DNA of 30,065 bases, taken from positions 1-30,065 of the IMG/VR virus record IMGVR_UViG_3300024257_000043; one strand, written 5' to 3'. The stretch is from a virus. The notes under the pieces were generated by a model. That model ran no database searches. It was not told the DNA's origin and worked only from the letters and a program-made list of their open reading frames with translations. Below, one piece after another: positions 7,839-15,433 of this stretch. Position numbers and translations under genes: made by a program. How positions within the stretch are numbered: the first letter of the stretch is position 1; each line of letters begins with the position of its first letter.

Positions 7839-9926
7839 TTATGTAGGTGTCACATTTGTTGGTGTATTATTCTGTGGTGCTGCAGCCTGTTTCTCTGACG
7901 CACTCACCACAAATTTAAGTAGCTCAAGCATAGAACTTTTCTCGTCTGCGTCCATATCAGCCATCTTAGCAGCTAAGTCACGCTTAGAGTCAGTGTCTTT
8001 CTGAGCTATTTGCTCCCTTGATATTGCACCGTCTTGCATCTTGCCTTTCGCCATTATTTCTAACTTCTTGCTCTCGTTTTGTACCTGTGCTGTTTTATGC
8101 TTATCGTCACTTTCCAGCTTTTTGGCTTTCATCTGCATCTCAATACCTTGCAGTTTCTGTTTGCCTTCTTCTTGTTGCTTAATGTAGTTTTTCCAGTTTG
8201 CTTTTTCAATTGGAGATAAATCAAGTTTGTCAATCACAGTGAATGGATCAACTGGGAAGCCTTTTTCCATCATTTCCATAAAGGTTGCCAGCTCAGCCAT
8301 CATCTTAGTTAAGCCACCAGGGGCTTCTTCCATTCGAATATTGTAATTTAGGTCACGAATTTTTCTAATCGGCGCAATCATTCCACGCTGTTGATCTACT
8401 ATATAACCTTGTTGAAAAGTGTATTTCTCAGTTTCACCGAGTATCTTTCTAATCTGTGTCTCAGGCATAAAGCGTACGATTATCTCAATCTTCCGCTTGT
8501 ATACTTCTTTAAGTGCAGCTCGATGATTAGCAAATAACTTAGCCAAGATAGTAAGTCCTTGCTGTTGTCTCAAACGAAGATTTATTCCTGGTTCACGACG
8601 CTGCTGTGCAATACCCATCAAGTCAGGATTCACACCACTGATCATCTTCATTGCTTCCCGGTTCATCTCTTCAAGCTTCATTGGTGCATCAGGGAATTGT
8701 GGAACAGATTTTTCTTTAACCTTGTTCAAACCCCCCTTGGTCATAAACGTAATTGCATCAGGATCAGCCCATGAGTCTTGCGCTTGTGTGAGATCATGAA
8801 ATGCATCAATCTCAGCCATGACGCCAACGCCTTGCTTACCCAGGAGTTTAAGTGTATGCATCCAACGTCTATTGCATTCTTTCTGTGGGTCAATCATACC
8901 CTTCACAAGCCCATAGGCCTTGTGCTGCCGGGTTGATCGATCGATATATGCTCTTGCACGACAGAGTGAGAAGTTCTTCTTATAGACAGGTGAATCACCT
9001 TCCCACAAAATCCGGTCATGTGTGTAGTGCAGCCAATGAATCTTAGTGTCATATACTTGAGTCAGTTGACCAGATATTTTTTCTTTCTTCAGGAGGTTGT
9101 ATTCTTTCTTTGTTAGCTCAGTAATTTCCTTCTTGTCACTTATAAAGTAGTATCGCAGATACGCAATTCTGTACTCTAAATGTGAGACCAAAACTCGCTT
9201 GTTTTGTGAGTCGTAGAACTCAAAAGAATCTGCTTGCACTACGTCTTGGTCTAGATAACCAAGAGAGTGATCTGAATGCTTACCTAGTCCTTCCAGGCCA
9301 TCAGTAAAAATTTCTTCCATATCCTTAATGTGCTTAGGATACCTGATGTGAAAGTCTTCTGCTGTAATCCACTTCTCATAGATGATGTACCGTGCATCAC
9401 TAAGGTTCGACTTCCTACACATTGGATCAACTAATACCTCATACCCTTCTAATGAGAATTCGTAGAACTGAAGTTCTTCAGGATTTGCCGGATCAGGTCC
9501 TACGTCGACTACTACATCACCAACACCTGTGATAAGTTCATTCTCAAATAGTGTCTTGTGCTCATCTGCTGCGTCAAGTTGACTTGTGTCAATGTACTTG
9601 ACAATATCCTCAAGTACTTCACATAAGAAGTCATCACTCTTCTCAACTGGGTATGGATAAATACGTACTGGATTTTGCGACTCAATCCCAACGGCTAGTT
9701 CTACAGTAGGATGGATGTAGTTCCATACTAAAGCTTCACGACCCTGCTGCTCTAGCTTAAACTTCTCATCATCACTCCACTGGTCACCGGCTTTAAACTT
9801 CTGCGCAAGCTGAGCTGACTCAAGCCACTCTAGATTTGCAGTCCAAGCTTCGTCTCGCATCTCTTTCGCAACTGTCAGTCGATCTTCTTTTGAGAGCTCA
9901 GTAAATGATGTATACCAACCAGCCAT
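7839..9926 (-). CDS. Portal protein, P22-like
   Basis: A 695-residue protein that should form the dodecameric ring through which DNA enters and leaves the head. The N-terminal part has FKAGDQWSDDEK, then ALVWNYIHPTVELAVGIESQNPVRI, followed by DVVVDVGPDP and YEVLVDPMCRKSNLSDARYII, the typical order of P22-type portals (family length about 700). The region around residues 390-480 (PDLMGIAQQRREPGINLRLRQQQG, quoted in parts) fits the crown-proximal helices. The last about 130 residues form a Lys/Glu/Gln-rich helical barrel-like tail. It lies downstream of the terminase genes as expected. Confidence 0.88.
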   Translation of the reverse strand: MAGWYTSFTELSKEDRLTVAKEMRDEAWTANLEWLESAQLAQKFKAGDQWSDDEKFKLEQQGREALVWNYIHPTVELAVGIESQNPVRIYPYPVEKSDDFLCEVLEDIVKYIDTSQLDAADEHKTLFENELITGVGDVVVDVGPDPANPEELQFYEFSLEGYEVLVDPMCRKSNLSDARYIIYEKWITAEDFHIRYPKHIKDMEEIFTDGLEGLGKHSDHSLGYLDQDVVQADSFEFYDSQNKRVLVSHLEYRIAYLRYYFISDKKEITELTKKEYNLLKKEKISGQLTQVYDTKIHWLHYTHDRILWEGDSPVYKKNFSLCRARAYIDRSTRQHKAYGLVKGMIDPQKECNRRWMHTLKLLGKQGVGVMAEIDAFHDLTQAQDSWADPDAITFMTKGGLNKVKEKSVPQFPDAPMKLEEMNREAMKMISGVNPDLMGIAQQRREPGINLRLRQQQGLTILAKLFANHRAALKEVYKRKIEIIVRFMPETQIRKILGETEKYTFQQGYIVDQQRGMIAPIRKIRDLNYNIRMEEAPGGLTKMMAELATFMEMMEKGFPVDPFTVIDKLDLSPIEKANWKNYIKQQEEGKQKLQGIEMQMKAKKLESDDKHKTAQVQNESKKLEIMAKGKMQDGAISREQIAQKDTDSKRDLAAKMADMDADEKSSMLELLKFVVSASEKQAAAPQNNTPTNVTPT

Positions 9927-9939
9927 AATAAGTCACCTT

Positions 9940-10161
9940 TTATTTTTTTGGAGTAGGCTTAACTGTGCCAACTGCCGGAATCTTCGCAGTTTCTTTTGTA
10001 CCAATGTAGATGACCGCGGCAGACTTAAGTACATCACCGCTCTCAAGATGCACACTGTTCTCTACATTTCGTGTAACCATCTTCATCAGTCTCTCATGAT
10101 CGTACTGAGCCAACTCAATTGTGTTACCGTCAATCATTCTTGCATAGTATCTTGTTCCCAT
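9940..10161 (-). CDS. Small protein between terminase and portal genes
   Basis: A 73-residue protein, MGTRYYARMIDGNTIELAQ at the start, mixed alpha/beta, ending in a Lys/Pro-rich tail. It lies 13 bases downstream of the portal-proximal end on one side and 12 bases after terminase on the other, within the same minus-strand operon. A likely ribosome binding site (GGGAGAAG) precedes the ATG. Small genes at this position are common in phages, but I do not recognise this family. Confidence 0.6.
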   Translation of the reverse strand: MGTRYYARMIDGNTIELAQYDHERLMKMVTRNVENSVHLESGDVLKSAAVIYIGTKETAKIPAVGTVKPTPKK

Positions 10162-10173
10162 TACTCTTCTCCC

Positions 10174-11628
10174 TTACATTACCATTCTTCGTTGTTTATA
10201 TTTCGCCATCAGTGCGTCTACTTCATTCAGGCGTTCCTTTGTATAGCCAGAAAGGCCCCTGATACGCATCATCACATACTGAAGAGCATCGTGGACATGA
10301 CTGTACTTATTCTTGGCAGGCGTATCTGCAAATCTCTCTTCACCAACAACCTGCAGTCTTCTAAACTTATAGCCTCCATTAAATCCCTTTCTCAAATGGT
10401 TGCAGTCAGGATGTAAGTTGAATGCAGGCTTGCCGTCCCTGAGTGCAGTAAGATAGAATCGTACTGCTTCAAGACGTGGATCTAGCACATTGGTATTTGC
10501 TTCTTCACACATGATACCTAAGTCGGCTAGTTCTTTAAAAACTGTTTGTTCGTCTGTTTGTGCACGTTGATTGCCGGCTGGGTCACCGATGAATGAGATA
10601 TCTGTGTCGGGGTAGTGCTGCTGAATATGTGGCAGTAAGCAGGTCTCAGCAAACTGCTTAATACCCATGTCAAAGGAGACTACTTCAGACAGCACATTCA
10701 CACCGCCACGTGTTGTTGGTTGTACAAATACTGCAGAGGGAGTTAAGCCAAAGTCAAGGCCGCACAGTAATTCCTGATCCTCAACATGCACGATATGTTC
10801 ATTTAGATGAAGGGCTTCTGACCACTGTTCTTTGTAAATCGGCCTTCCATCTTCAACACTCCCGAATTGATTTGCTAGGTTGACCTTTATCCAACTGTGT
10901 GTCTTACCTTCTTTTCCTCTAGTGTAGTATCCCTCAGGTAAGTTTTGTATGTTCTCAGCCAAAGGATTGGATTCCCATTCTCTAGTTACGGGGTTCTCTA
11001 TTAACCCACCAGGTTGTGTAAAAAAGGTCCAGTCCCTTGGCTTGGTAACTTCTTGCAGTTCGTAAAGCCAGTGATCATCATCCACTTGATTGGTGTCACC
11101 GATTATCCCGTACCATGACGGCCCGCCATCAATAGCTGACGGATATCTGCCGATACGAAAGTCGAGCATATCCAGGATAGCTTTCGGTAATTCTTTTATT
11201 TCGTTGAGCCAGGCCCCAGTCAACTGTGATCCCCTCACCTTCTTGACAGCTTGCGGTCTGTCAAGAGCTATGAAGACTAGGTCTGAGTCAACGATGGTCT
11301 TATCTGATAGTTTAAATTTTATATGGTGGTTGGGTGGTTGAATACCAGACCCTTTAGAAAACTTCCCTAGATGCTCGAATAAGTCAAGCCAATCCTTGAT
11401 CGTAGTAGAGAAGAGTTCTCCATATGTGTTCCTGACAGCGTACCATCTACTTTTGCGTATGCCTTGCCGGTTTGGTCGCTGCTCAGTCATCTGTGTCAAG
11501 ATGCGTTCACAAGAGCCATAAGTTTTGCCGCTACCTAATGGCCCTGTGATAATACCAACACGCCCTCGATGATGAATGTAGTCACCGAGTACCTGCCCTT
11601 GCGCCTTGGTTTTCATCACAAACTTCAT
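10174..11628 (-). CDS. terL: Terminase large subunit
   Basis: A 484-residue DNA-packaging motor. The ATPase domain has a Walker A motif GPLGSGKT (residues 29-36) and a Walker B-like GAWLNEI with the likely catalytic Glu143. The RNase H-like nuclease domain has GLDFG (Asp292), GDPAG (Asp349) and HVHDALQY (Asp447), which supply the metal-binding acids. Length is normal for the family. It follows the small subunit by 3 bases and precedes the portal gene. All key residues are present, so it should be functional. The headful-versus-site-specific packaging mode cannot be decided from this alone. Confidence 0.93.
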   Translation of the reverse strand: MKFVMKTKAQGQVLGDYIHHRGRVGIITGPLGSGKTYGSCERILTQMTEQRPNRQGIRKSRWYAVRNTYGELFSTTIKDWLDLFEHLGKFSKGSGIQPPNHHIKFKLSDKTIVDSDLVFIALDRPQAVKKVRGSQLTGAWLNEIKELPKAILDMLDFRIGRYPSAIDGGPSWYGIIGDTNQVDDDHWLYELQEVTKPRDWTFFTQPGGLIENPVTREWESNPLAENIQNLPEGYYTRGKEGKTHSWIKVNLANQFGSVEDGRPIYKEQWSEALHLNEHIVHVEDQELLCGLDFGLTPSAVFVQPTTRGGVNVLSEVVSFDMGIKQFAETCLLPHIQQHYPDTDISFIGDPAGNQRAQTDEQTVFKELADLGIMCEEANTNVLDPRLEAVRFYLTALRDGKPAFNLHPDCNHLRKGFNGGYKFRRLQVVGEERFADTPAKNKYSHVHDALQYVMMRIRGLSGYTKERLNEVDALMAKYKQRRMVM

Positions 11629-11631
11629 ATC

Positions 11632-12141
11632 TTAAACTCCACTCAAGTCTCGGATGATCACAGTGGGGAGCCCAGACTCATCTTTGCCCATCGAAATTGC
11701 ACTGTTGAGTCCCTGAATGTCCTTGGTCAGCGCTTGAAACACGCCAGAGAGTGTGGCAATATCTCTAACACTCTCTTCATCGACTGCCTCAATCGCACTG
11801 CGAGCTTTTGCCAGTAACTTAGTTTCTAAGTCAGCATATAATTCGACAAGTGCGAGTTGCTTGGCCATGTTAAACACTTGAAGTCTTTTTCGGTTTTTAT
11901 CCAGGAATTGATCTGCGCGAACGGTAAAGATATCTTCACCCTCTAAAAGCTCTTCACCCTCTGTACCTTCAACCAGAGAGAAGGAGGACGAATCGTCTTC
12001 TGAAAACCACTGCTGCCATTCTTGTTCTTTGGCAATCTTCTCCATCATAGAGAGAGGTAAACCTAGAGTATCTGCAAGATCTTTAAGAGGGACGCCTAGA
12101 ATCTCGTAAGATAATCTAGGTACTTTCATATTGGTTTCCAT
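11632..12141 (-). CDS. Terminase small subunit (probable)
   Basis: A 169-residue protein and first gene of the minus-strand operon. Residues about 10-40 (YEILGVPLKDLADTLGLP) form a helix-turn-helix-like segment for DNA recognition. An acidic linker follows (EGTEGEELLEGED), then a helical region (about 75-150) suited to oligomerisation. Immediate position before the large subunit, size and architecture agree with a terminase small subunit that recognises phage DNA for packaging. AAAGGAG lies 7 bases before the ATG. There is no strong family motif, so the call is mostly contextual. Confidence 0.7.
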   Translation of the reverse strand: METNMKVPRLSYEILGVPLKDLADTLGLPLSMMEKIAKEQEWQQWFSEDDSSSFSLVEGTEGEELLEGEDIFTVRADQFLDKNRKRLQVFNMAKQLALVELYADLETKLLAKARSAIEAVDEESVRDIATLSGVFQALTKDIQGLNSAISMGKDESGLPTVIIRDLSGV

Positions 12142-12167
12142 ATCAGCTCCTTTTACTTTCTTATTTA

Positions 12168-12196
12168 ATTATAAGCTATATATTTGGATTTGTACA
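12168..12196 (-). promoter_or_regulatory. Promoter for the minus-strand virion operon
   Basis: On the minus strand TGTACA (12196-12191) and TATAAT (12173-12168) are separated by 17 bases and lie just upstream of the terminase small subunit. The -10 is perfect and the -35 matches at 4 of 6 positions. The two poly-A/T flanks make false positives possible. Confidence 0.5.
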
Positions 12197-12361
12197 GCTT
12201 TATTTGAAAATAAAATACAGTAATACCACTCGTGGGAAAAGTGTATCATACCATATTATATAGGCGAATTTTTTCTACAGTTTTGATCTTTTTTAGTATA
12301 AGCACATCAGTTTGGCAGAGCAATACACGTATTATAGTATTTTAGTATCGGGGTTATACTT

Positions 12362-12614
12362 GTGTAAAAAGTGTATATTTTAGTAAAAACAGAGAAATTT
12401 TTTTGTTTAGTTTCTCGGTGTTATACTTGTGTAAAAAGTGTATATTTTAGTAAAAACAGAGAAATTTTTTTGTTGGGATTCACAGAAGAGTGGTGTAAAA
12501 AGTGTATATTTCACTGTGTACGAGAAATTTTTTTGTTGGGATTCACAGAAGAGTGGTGTAAAAAGTGTATATTCTATTGTTTACGAGAAATTTTTTTGTC
12601 GGGATTTACATAAG
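12362..12614. repeat. Four 63-67 base tandem repeats (candidate iterons)
   Basis: The units begin at 12362, 12429, 12493 and 12556. Each has a core GTGTAAAAAGTGTATATT, a variable middle, GAGAAATTTTTTTGT, and (units 2-3) GGGATTCACAGAAGAGTG. Spacings are 67, 64 and 63 bases, near six helical turns. They lie between the divergent operons, directly beside an extreme A/T tract. Open frames across them are incidental. Confidence 0.85.
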
Positions 12615-12648
12615 CAGAGCTTATTAACCCACGGGCCCCCTATACCCC

Positions 12649-12812
12649 ATATTATATATTTATTTTATTTTAAAATATTTTTAAATAAATATTATATTAT
12701 ATATTAAATTTTATTAAAAATATATAAAAATTTATTTAATTTTTTTATTTACAAATTTATTTTTTTATTATATAATATATATATTAAATAAATAATAATT
12801 ATTTATTTAATA
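12649..12812. other. A/T-only tract, candidate DNA unwinding element
   Basis: Of 164 bases only one (position 12752) is C or G. The tract lies between the tandem repeats and the first plus-strand promoter. Such easily melted DNA next to repeats is typical of replication origins, so an origin is inferred. The gene-free interval 12142-12978 holds nothing else beyond the repeats, promoters and a structured leader. Confidence 0.6.
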
Positions 12813-12817
12813 GATCT

Positions 12818-12846
12818 TTGACATAATATAAAAGCTTTTATATGAG
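12818..12846 (+). promoter_or_regulatory. Early promoter of the right block
   Basis: A perfect -35 TTGACA (12818-12823) is followed after 17 bases by TATGAG (12841-12846), which matches the -10 consensus at 4 of 6. It is the first recognisable promoter before the plus-strand genes. Confidence 0.5.
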
Positions 12847-12847
12847 A

Positions 12848-12949
12848 AGGCTAGAAGACTTCACTCTTCTGTAAGAAGAGCGCGAGACTGAATAGCCTGC
12901 TTATAAGAAGAGTGTATAACTGTGAGACTCTGATACTGAAGAGTCTCAC
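12848..12949 (+). promoter_or_regulatory. Structured 5' leader of the first early gene
   Basis: AGGCTA (12848-12853) pairs with TAGCCT (12893-12898) around an inner hairpin CTCTTC/GAAGAG. A second, perfect 9-bp hairpin follows, GTGAGACTC (12922-12930) with GAGTCTCAC (12941-12949). The structure ends about 30 bases before the first ATG. Confidence 0.5.
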
Positions 12950-12978
12950 TCGATGGCCTAAGCACAAGGAGACTTACT

Positions 12979-13164
12979 ATGAAATCACTAAACTTTGAAA
13001 CTAACGAAGCTTATATCGCATGTGATTTTGAAGAAACATTCGACAGAACACACTTCAACGAATACTTGAAGAATACTGAGATACATGATATGACTGAGTA
13101 TCTCGAAACTCTTGTACCAGTGTACAGAGCATCGCACACTGACTTTGTTAAACGCCCGTACTAA
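12979..13164 (+). CDS. Small early protein, unknown function
   Basis: A 61-residue acidic protein, MKSLNFETNEAYIACDFEETF at the start (quoted in part). It is the first gene of the right block, with AAGGAG 7 bases before the ATG and a structured leader upstream. No motif is recognised. First-position early genes in phages often act on host functions, but nothing in the sequence shows this. Confidence 0.6.
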   Translation: MKSLNFETNEAYIACDFEETFDRTHFNEYLKNTEIHDMTEYLETLVPVYRASHTDFVKRPY

Positions 13165-13243
13165 TCAACACAAACATCCGAACAGCGCTCGGGCGATGTA
13201 AAACTAAGCGCGTTTACAACACTCAACTTATAAGGAGTACATC

Positions 13244-13570
13244 ATGGCCAAAGCAAAAGAACAAAGCGTACAGTTGACTAACACTACAGAGCTGAAAAGC
13301 TGGACCAAACCTGAACTTGTAACTGCAGTAATTGAGTATGAAGACTTGCTCCTTGCACTTGAGAGTAAAATCTCAAGTGTGAAGGTGCCTGTAACAGGGC
13401 GCAAAGAACAAGTACTGAAAATCTTGAAGTCAGCTGGACACATAAGCGTCTCAGCTATTGCGACGCGCATTGGCATCAGCCAACGCAATGTGTCTTCGCA
13501 GATGACATACCTCCGCAAGGACGGTCATGCAATCGCGACCGACTCGCTCGGTCGTAAATTTCTTGAGTAA
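13244..13570 (+). CDS. Winged-helix DNA-binding protein (paralogue 1)
   Basis: A 108-residue protein. An N-terminal helical segment (about 12-45) precedes a winged helix-turn-helix at about 50-108: RKEQVLKILKSAGHISVSAI, then ATRIGISQRNVSSQMTYLR as recognition helix and KDGHAIATDSLGRKF as wing. The last 55 residues are nearly identical to the protein at 15095-15424, and the core is shared with those at 13918 and 23941. It probably regulates transcription. TAAGGAG precedes the ATG, and the leader shares CATCCGA...GATGTAAAACT with the one at 14363-14393. Confidence 0.75.
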   Translation: MAKAKEQSVQLTNTTELKSWTKPELVTAVIEYEDLLLALESKISSVKVPVTGRKEQVLKILKSAGHISVSAIATRIGISQRNVSSQMTYLRKDGHAIATDSLGRKFLE

Positions 13571-13597
13571 TTAACTGATGTCTTCTAGCCTTCTATA

Positions 13598-13638
13598 TGC
13601 GCTGCTCAATAACGAGCAGCGCAACCCTTAACAAGGAG
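13598..13638 (+). repeat. Hairpin/Shine-Dalgarno cassette, copy 1
   Basis: A perfect 10-bp stem (TGCGCTGCTC, loop AATAAC, GAGCAGCGCA) is followed by ACCCTTAACAAGGAG, which is the ribosome binding site of the next gene. The same 41 bases recur unchanged twice downstream. Confidence 0.85.
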
Positions 13639-13645
13639 AATGACT

Positions 13646-13861
13646 ATGGCTATTGTTTATGTAGTAATGCTTGACGTAAAGTATGAAGGTTCAACACTCA
13701 GAAATTTGTTTAGCAATGAAAACGCAGCACGCAAGTACTGCGCGGCTAATGCCAACGACGTCGAGTATGATGACGTGAGCTTCTCAATTCACGAGATGAC
13801 TGTGATTGACGAAGTAAATGTTACCGAGGCTGATGACAAGTATGATCATTACGACTACTAA
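13646..13861 (+). CDS. Small early protein, unknown function
   Basis: A 71-residue acidic protein, MAIVYVVMLDVKYEG at the start and DDKYDHYDY at the end. The ATG at 13646 is preferred over one at 13640, which is only 1 base from AAGGAG; 13646 has the normal 7-base gap. The chain looks like a compact alpha/beta fold, but I recognise no family. It belongs to the run of cassette-separated small genes. Confidence 0.6.
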   Translation: MAIVYVVMLDVKYEGSTLRNLFSNENAARKYCAANANDVEYDDVSFSIHEMTVIDEVNVTEADDKYDHYDY

Positions 13862-13869
13862 CCTTAACA

Positions 13870-13910
13870 TGCGCTGCTCAATAACGAGCAGCGCAACCCT
13901 TAACAAGGAG
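13870..13910 (+). repeat. Hairpin/Shine-Dalgarno cassette, copy 2
   Basis: Same stem, loop and AACAAGGAG as copy 1, directly before the gene at 13918. Confidence 0.85.
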
Positions 13911-13917
13911 GATGATT

Positions 13918-14103
13918 ATGACTAACCCTAACCGATCTAAAGTTCTCAATGCTGTTCAAACATCAATCAAATCAAACGGTTATTACCGTAATGATATGAT
14001 TGCCAAACAACTCGGTATCCCTAAGCGTGAGGTAAGCAAGATGCTTACTTACCTTAGATGCGATAACGGCCACGACTTCACGCGGTATAGAATGAACCGC
14101 TAA
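13918..14103 (+). CDS. Small winged-helix-like protein (paralogue 2, divergent)
   Basis: A 61-residue protein, nearly all helix-turn-helix: RSKVLNAVQTSIKSNGYY, then MIAKQLGIPKREVSKMLTYLR. The spacing and the TYLR ending of the recognition helix match the proteins at 13244, 15095 and 23941, but it lacks their N-terminal segment and most of the wing. A DNA-binding role is likely. The start at 13918 has the normal gap to AAGGAG; the ATG at 13912 is too close. Confidence 0.6.
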   Translation: MTNPNRSKVLNAVQTSIKSNGYYRNDMIAKQLGIPKREVSKMLTYLRCDNGHDFTRYRMNR

Positions 14104-14112
14104 CCTTTAACA

Positions 14113-14153
14113 TGCGCTGCTCAATAACGAGCAGCGCAACCCTTAACAAGGAG
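14113..14153 (+). repeat. Hairpin/Shine-Dalgarno cassette, copy 3
   Basis: Same 41 bases as copies 1 and 2, directly before the ribbon-helix-helix gene. A shortened relative with only CCCTTAACAAGGAG lies before the gene at 14436. Confidence 0.85.
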
Positions 14154-14160
14154 AATGACT

Positions 14161-14352
14161 ATGTCTAAACGTGTTAACATTTCAATGCCTGAAGAATTAT
14201 ATGCAGACGTTAAGAAATATAATCTTAATACTTCTAAAGTATGTCAAAAAGCTTTAGAGACTGCAATACGATTTGAGAAAGGTAAACGCCGACACCGTCA
14301 AAGCATGATTGATAATGCTCATCACATTATCAAAGCTTTACAGCGTGCTTAA
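14161..14352 (+). CDS. Ribbon-helix-helix DNA-binding protein, CcdA/CopG-like
   Basis: A 63-residue basic protein. KRVNISMPEELYADV (residues 3-17) forms the DNA-contacting beta strand and the first helix, and LNTSKVCQKALETAI the second helix, as in MetJ/Arc/CopG-type dimers and CcdA-like antitoxins. It should bind DNA as a dimer. No toxin-like partner is evident next to it, so a stand-alone regulator is more likely than an antitoxin. The ATG at 14161 has the proper gap to AAGGAG. Confidence 0.75.
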   Translation: MSKRVNISMPEELYADVKKYNLNTSKVCQKALETAIRFEKGKRRHRQSMIDNAHHIIKALQRA

Positions 14353-14435
14353 AACTCAATGCCTTAACCATCCGACGCGTCTGGGTGATGTAAAACTTGG
14401 CGCACTAACTCTAACCCTTAACAAGGAGGATGATT

Positions 14436-14777
14436 ATGACTGAAACATTATTTACATGTATGACACTGGCTGAAGCATTAACTAAAGAAGCTGACGCAGT
14501 AAGAAAAACTGAAGACGACATGATGTCTTATGTCGAATGTTACAACGGCCTCGAGCGTATACACCACGATCTGTATACACATGCTGAACTCGATGATCTT
14601 AGCGAGACGCTTGAAGCGAACGGCACATGTGACATAAGCATGGACCTTGTACGAATAATGAACATATGTCTTGACGGCTTCGGTAAATCTGACGTAGCAA
14701 ATACACTACGACTACCGATTAGCAACAAGATAATGCAACTCGTACACTTTCTTCATTATCTGCACAACATGAGTTAA
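14436..14777 (+). CDS. Small early protein, paralogue of 16642-16983
   Basis: A 113-residue helical, acidic protein. The middle (YNGLERIHHDLYT, then LEANGTCDISMDLVRIMN) aligns with the protein at 16642 (YNARDLLIRLNNNLYT, LENEGTLDIDMALIDLIY). Function unknown. The ATG at 14436 follows AAGGAGG by 7 bases; an ATG at 14430 is too close. The gene closes the cassette series and is followed by a nested inverted repeat. Confidence 0.65.
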   Translation: MTETLFTCMTLAEALTKEADAVRKTEDDMMSYVECYNGLERIHHDLYTHAELDDLSETLEANGTCDISMDLVRIMNICLDGFGKSDVANTLRLPISNKIMQLVHFLHYLHNMS

Positions 14778-14791
14778 CCACTAACAAACAC

Positions 14792-14838
14792 CAATGCCTC
14801 ATTGCTTATGATTTACTATCATAGGCGGTGAGGCATTG
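14792..14838. repeat. Nested inverted repeat
   Basis: CAATGCCTCA (14792-14801) pairs with TGAGGCATTG (14829-14838), and inside it TATGAT pairs with ATCATA around TTACT. No T-run follows on the plus strand, so a simple terminator is unlikely. Confidence 0.65.
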
Positions 14839-14877
14839 ATGATAGTAAGCCCGGCCCAGTGGGAGAGCGCGGCCAAG
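14811..14877. repeat. GC-rich dispersed repeat, copy A
   Basis: ATTTACTATCA, a 28-base insertion carrying the right arm of the nested inverted repeat and an inverted TGATAGTAA, then CCGGCC and GGGAGAGCGCGGCCAAG. The GC-rich part stands out from the AT-rich surroundings. Confidence 0.6.
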
Positions 14878-14928
14878 TATCAACCAGTACAGAAGATCAC
14901 GGTCCAGCATCAGCTCACCATCGTCCCA

Positions 14929-14967
14929 ATTTACTATCACCCGGCCCCGCTGGAGAGCTCGGCCAAG
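14929..14967. repeat. GC-rich dispersed repeat, copy B
   Basis: TTTACTATCA followed by CCGGCC and CTGGAGAGCTCGGCCAAG. It lies 18 bases before the CACCAA box of the next promoter. Confidence 0.65.
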
Positions 14968-14984
14968 CGCGATACCCAGTCCCA

Positions 14985-15032
14985 CACCAATTGCACCCGG
15001 CTATTTACTTCCCCGTGCTTTGGTGATATAAT
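14985..15032 (+). promoter_or_regulatory. Promoter with CACCAA-N29-TTGGTG operator, copy 1
   Basis: TTTACT (15004-15009), 17 bases, TATAAT (15027-15032). CACCAA (14985-14990) and TTGGTG (15020-15025) flank the -35 with exactly 29 bases between. It drives the winged-helix gene at 15095. Confidence 0.8.
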
Positions 15033-15094
15033 TATATTATAAAGAGTGAGGGAATAATCCTTCATTTAATAAATACCAAGCAAGGAGGTCCAAC

Positions 15095-15424
15095 ATGGCC
15101 AAAGAATTGATGAGTATGACCAAAGAAGAATTGGTGGCAATGATTGAAGCACAGTCAGTAGAGATCAACAAAGTGAAGGATGCAGCTGGTGGCCGGAAAC
15201 TTCAGGTATTGAAGATACTTCAGACTGGAGACCACACCACAGTGAAAGCCATCGCTGCAAGAATCGGTATCTCAGACAGGAATGTCTCATCTCAAATGAC
15301 GTACCTCCGCAAGGACGGATATGCCATCGCAACAGACAGTCTTGGCCGGAAGTTTCTTGAATCCACAGGTCAGGTGCATGAATCAGCTGGAGCCAAGGTT
15401 ATAACCAGAAAGAAAGCAGTATAA
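15095..15424 (+). CDS. Winged-helix DNA-binding protein (paralogue 3)
   Basis: A 109-residue protein. A short N-terminal helix (SMTKEELVAMIEAQSVEI) precedes the winged helix-turn-helix: RKLQVLKILQTGDHTTVKAI, then AARIGISDRNVSSQMTYLR, wing KDGYAIATDSLGRKFLES. This domain is almost identical to that of the 13244 gene, and a basic tail (ITRKKAV) follows. It lies directly behind a promoter with the inverted CACCAA/TTGGTG boxes, so autoregulation is plausible but unproven. AAGGAGG precedes the ATG, and a strong hairpin follows the stop. Confidence 0.75.
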   Translation: MAKELMSMTKEELVAMIEAQSVEINKVKDAAGGRKLQVLKILQTGDHTTVKAIAARIGISDRNVSSQMTYLRKDGYAIATDSLGRKFLESTGQVHESAGAKVITRKKAV

Positions 15425-15433
15425 CAAATAACC

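Noticed and set aside
12362-12614. Possible CRISPR array
   Set aside because: Units are similar along most of their length rather than repeat plus unique spacer, and no cas genes are present. The Cas4-like DUF2800 protein is a phage replication-associated nuclease.
12371-12707. Two overlapping repetitive plus-strand frames (EIFLLGFTEEW-type)
   Set aside because: Pure translations of the tandem DNA repeats, whose spacings (67, 64, 63) are not all multiples of three; no ribosome binding site.
14161-14777. Toxin-antitoxin pair (CcdA-like protein plus next gene)
   Set aside because: The following gene is homologous to another stand-alone early gene at 16642 and does not resemble CcdB or another known toxin; the two are 83 bases apart with separate control sequences.
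14836-15042. 68-residue plus-strand open frame
   Set aside because: It runs through the GC-rich repeats and the promoter boxes, and has no ribosome binding site.
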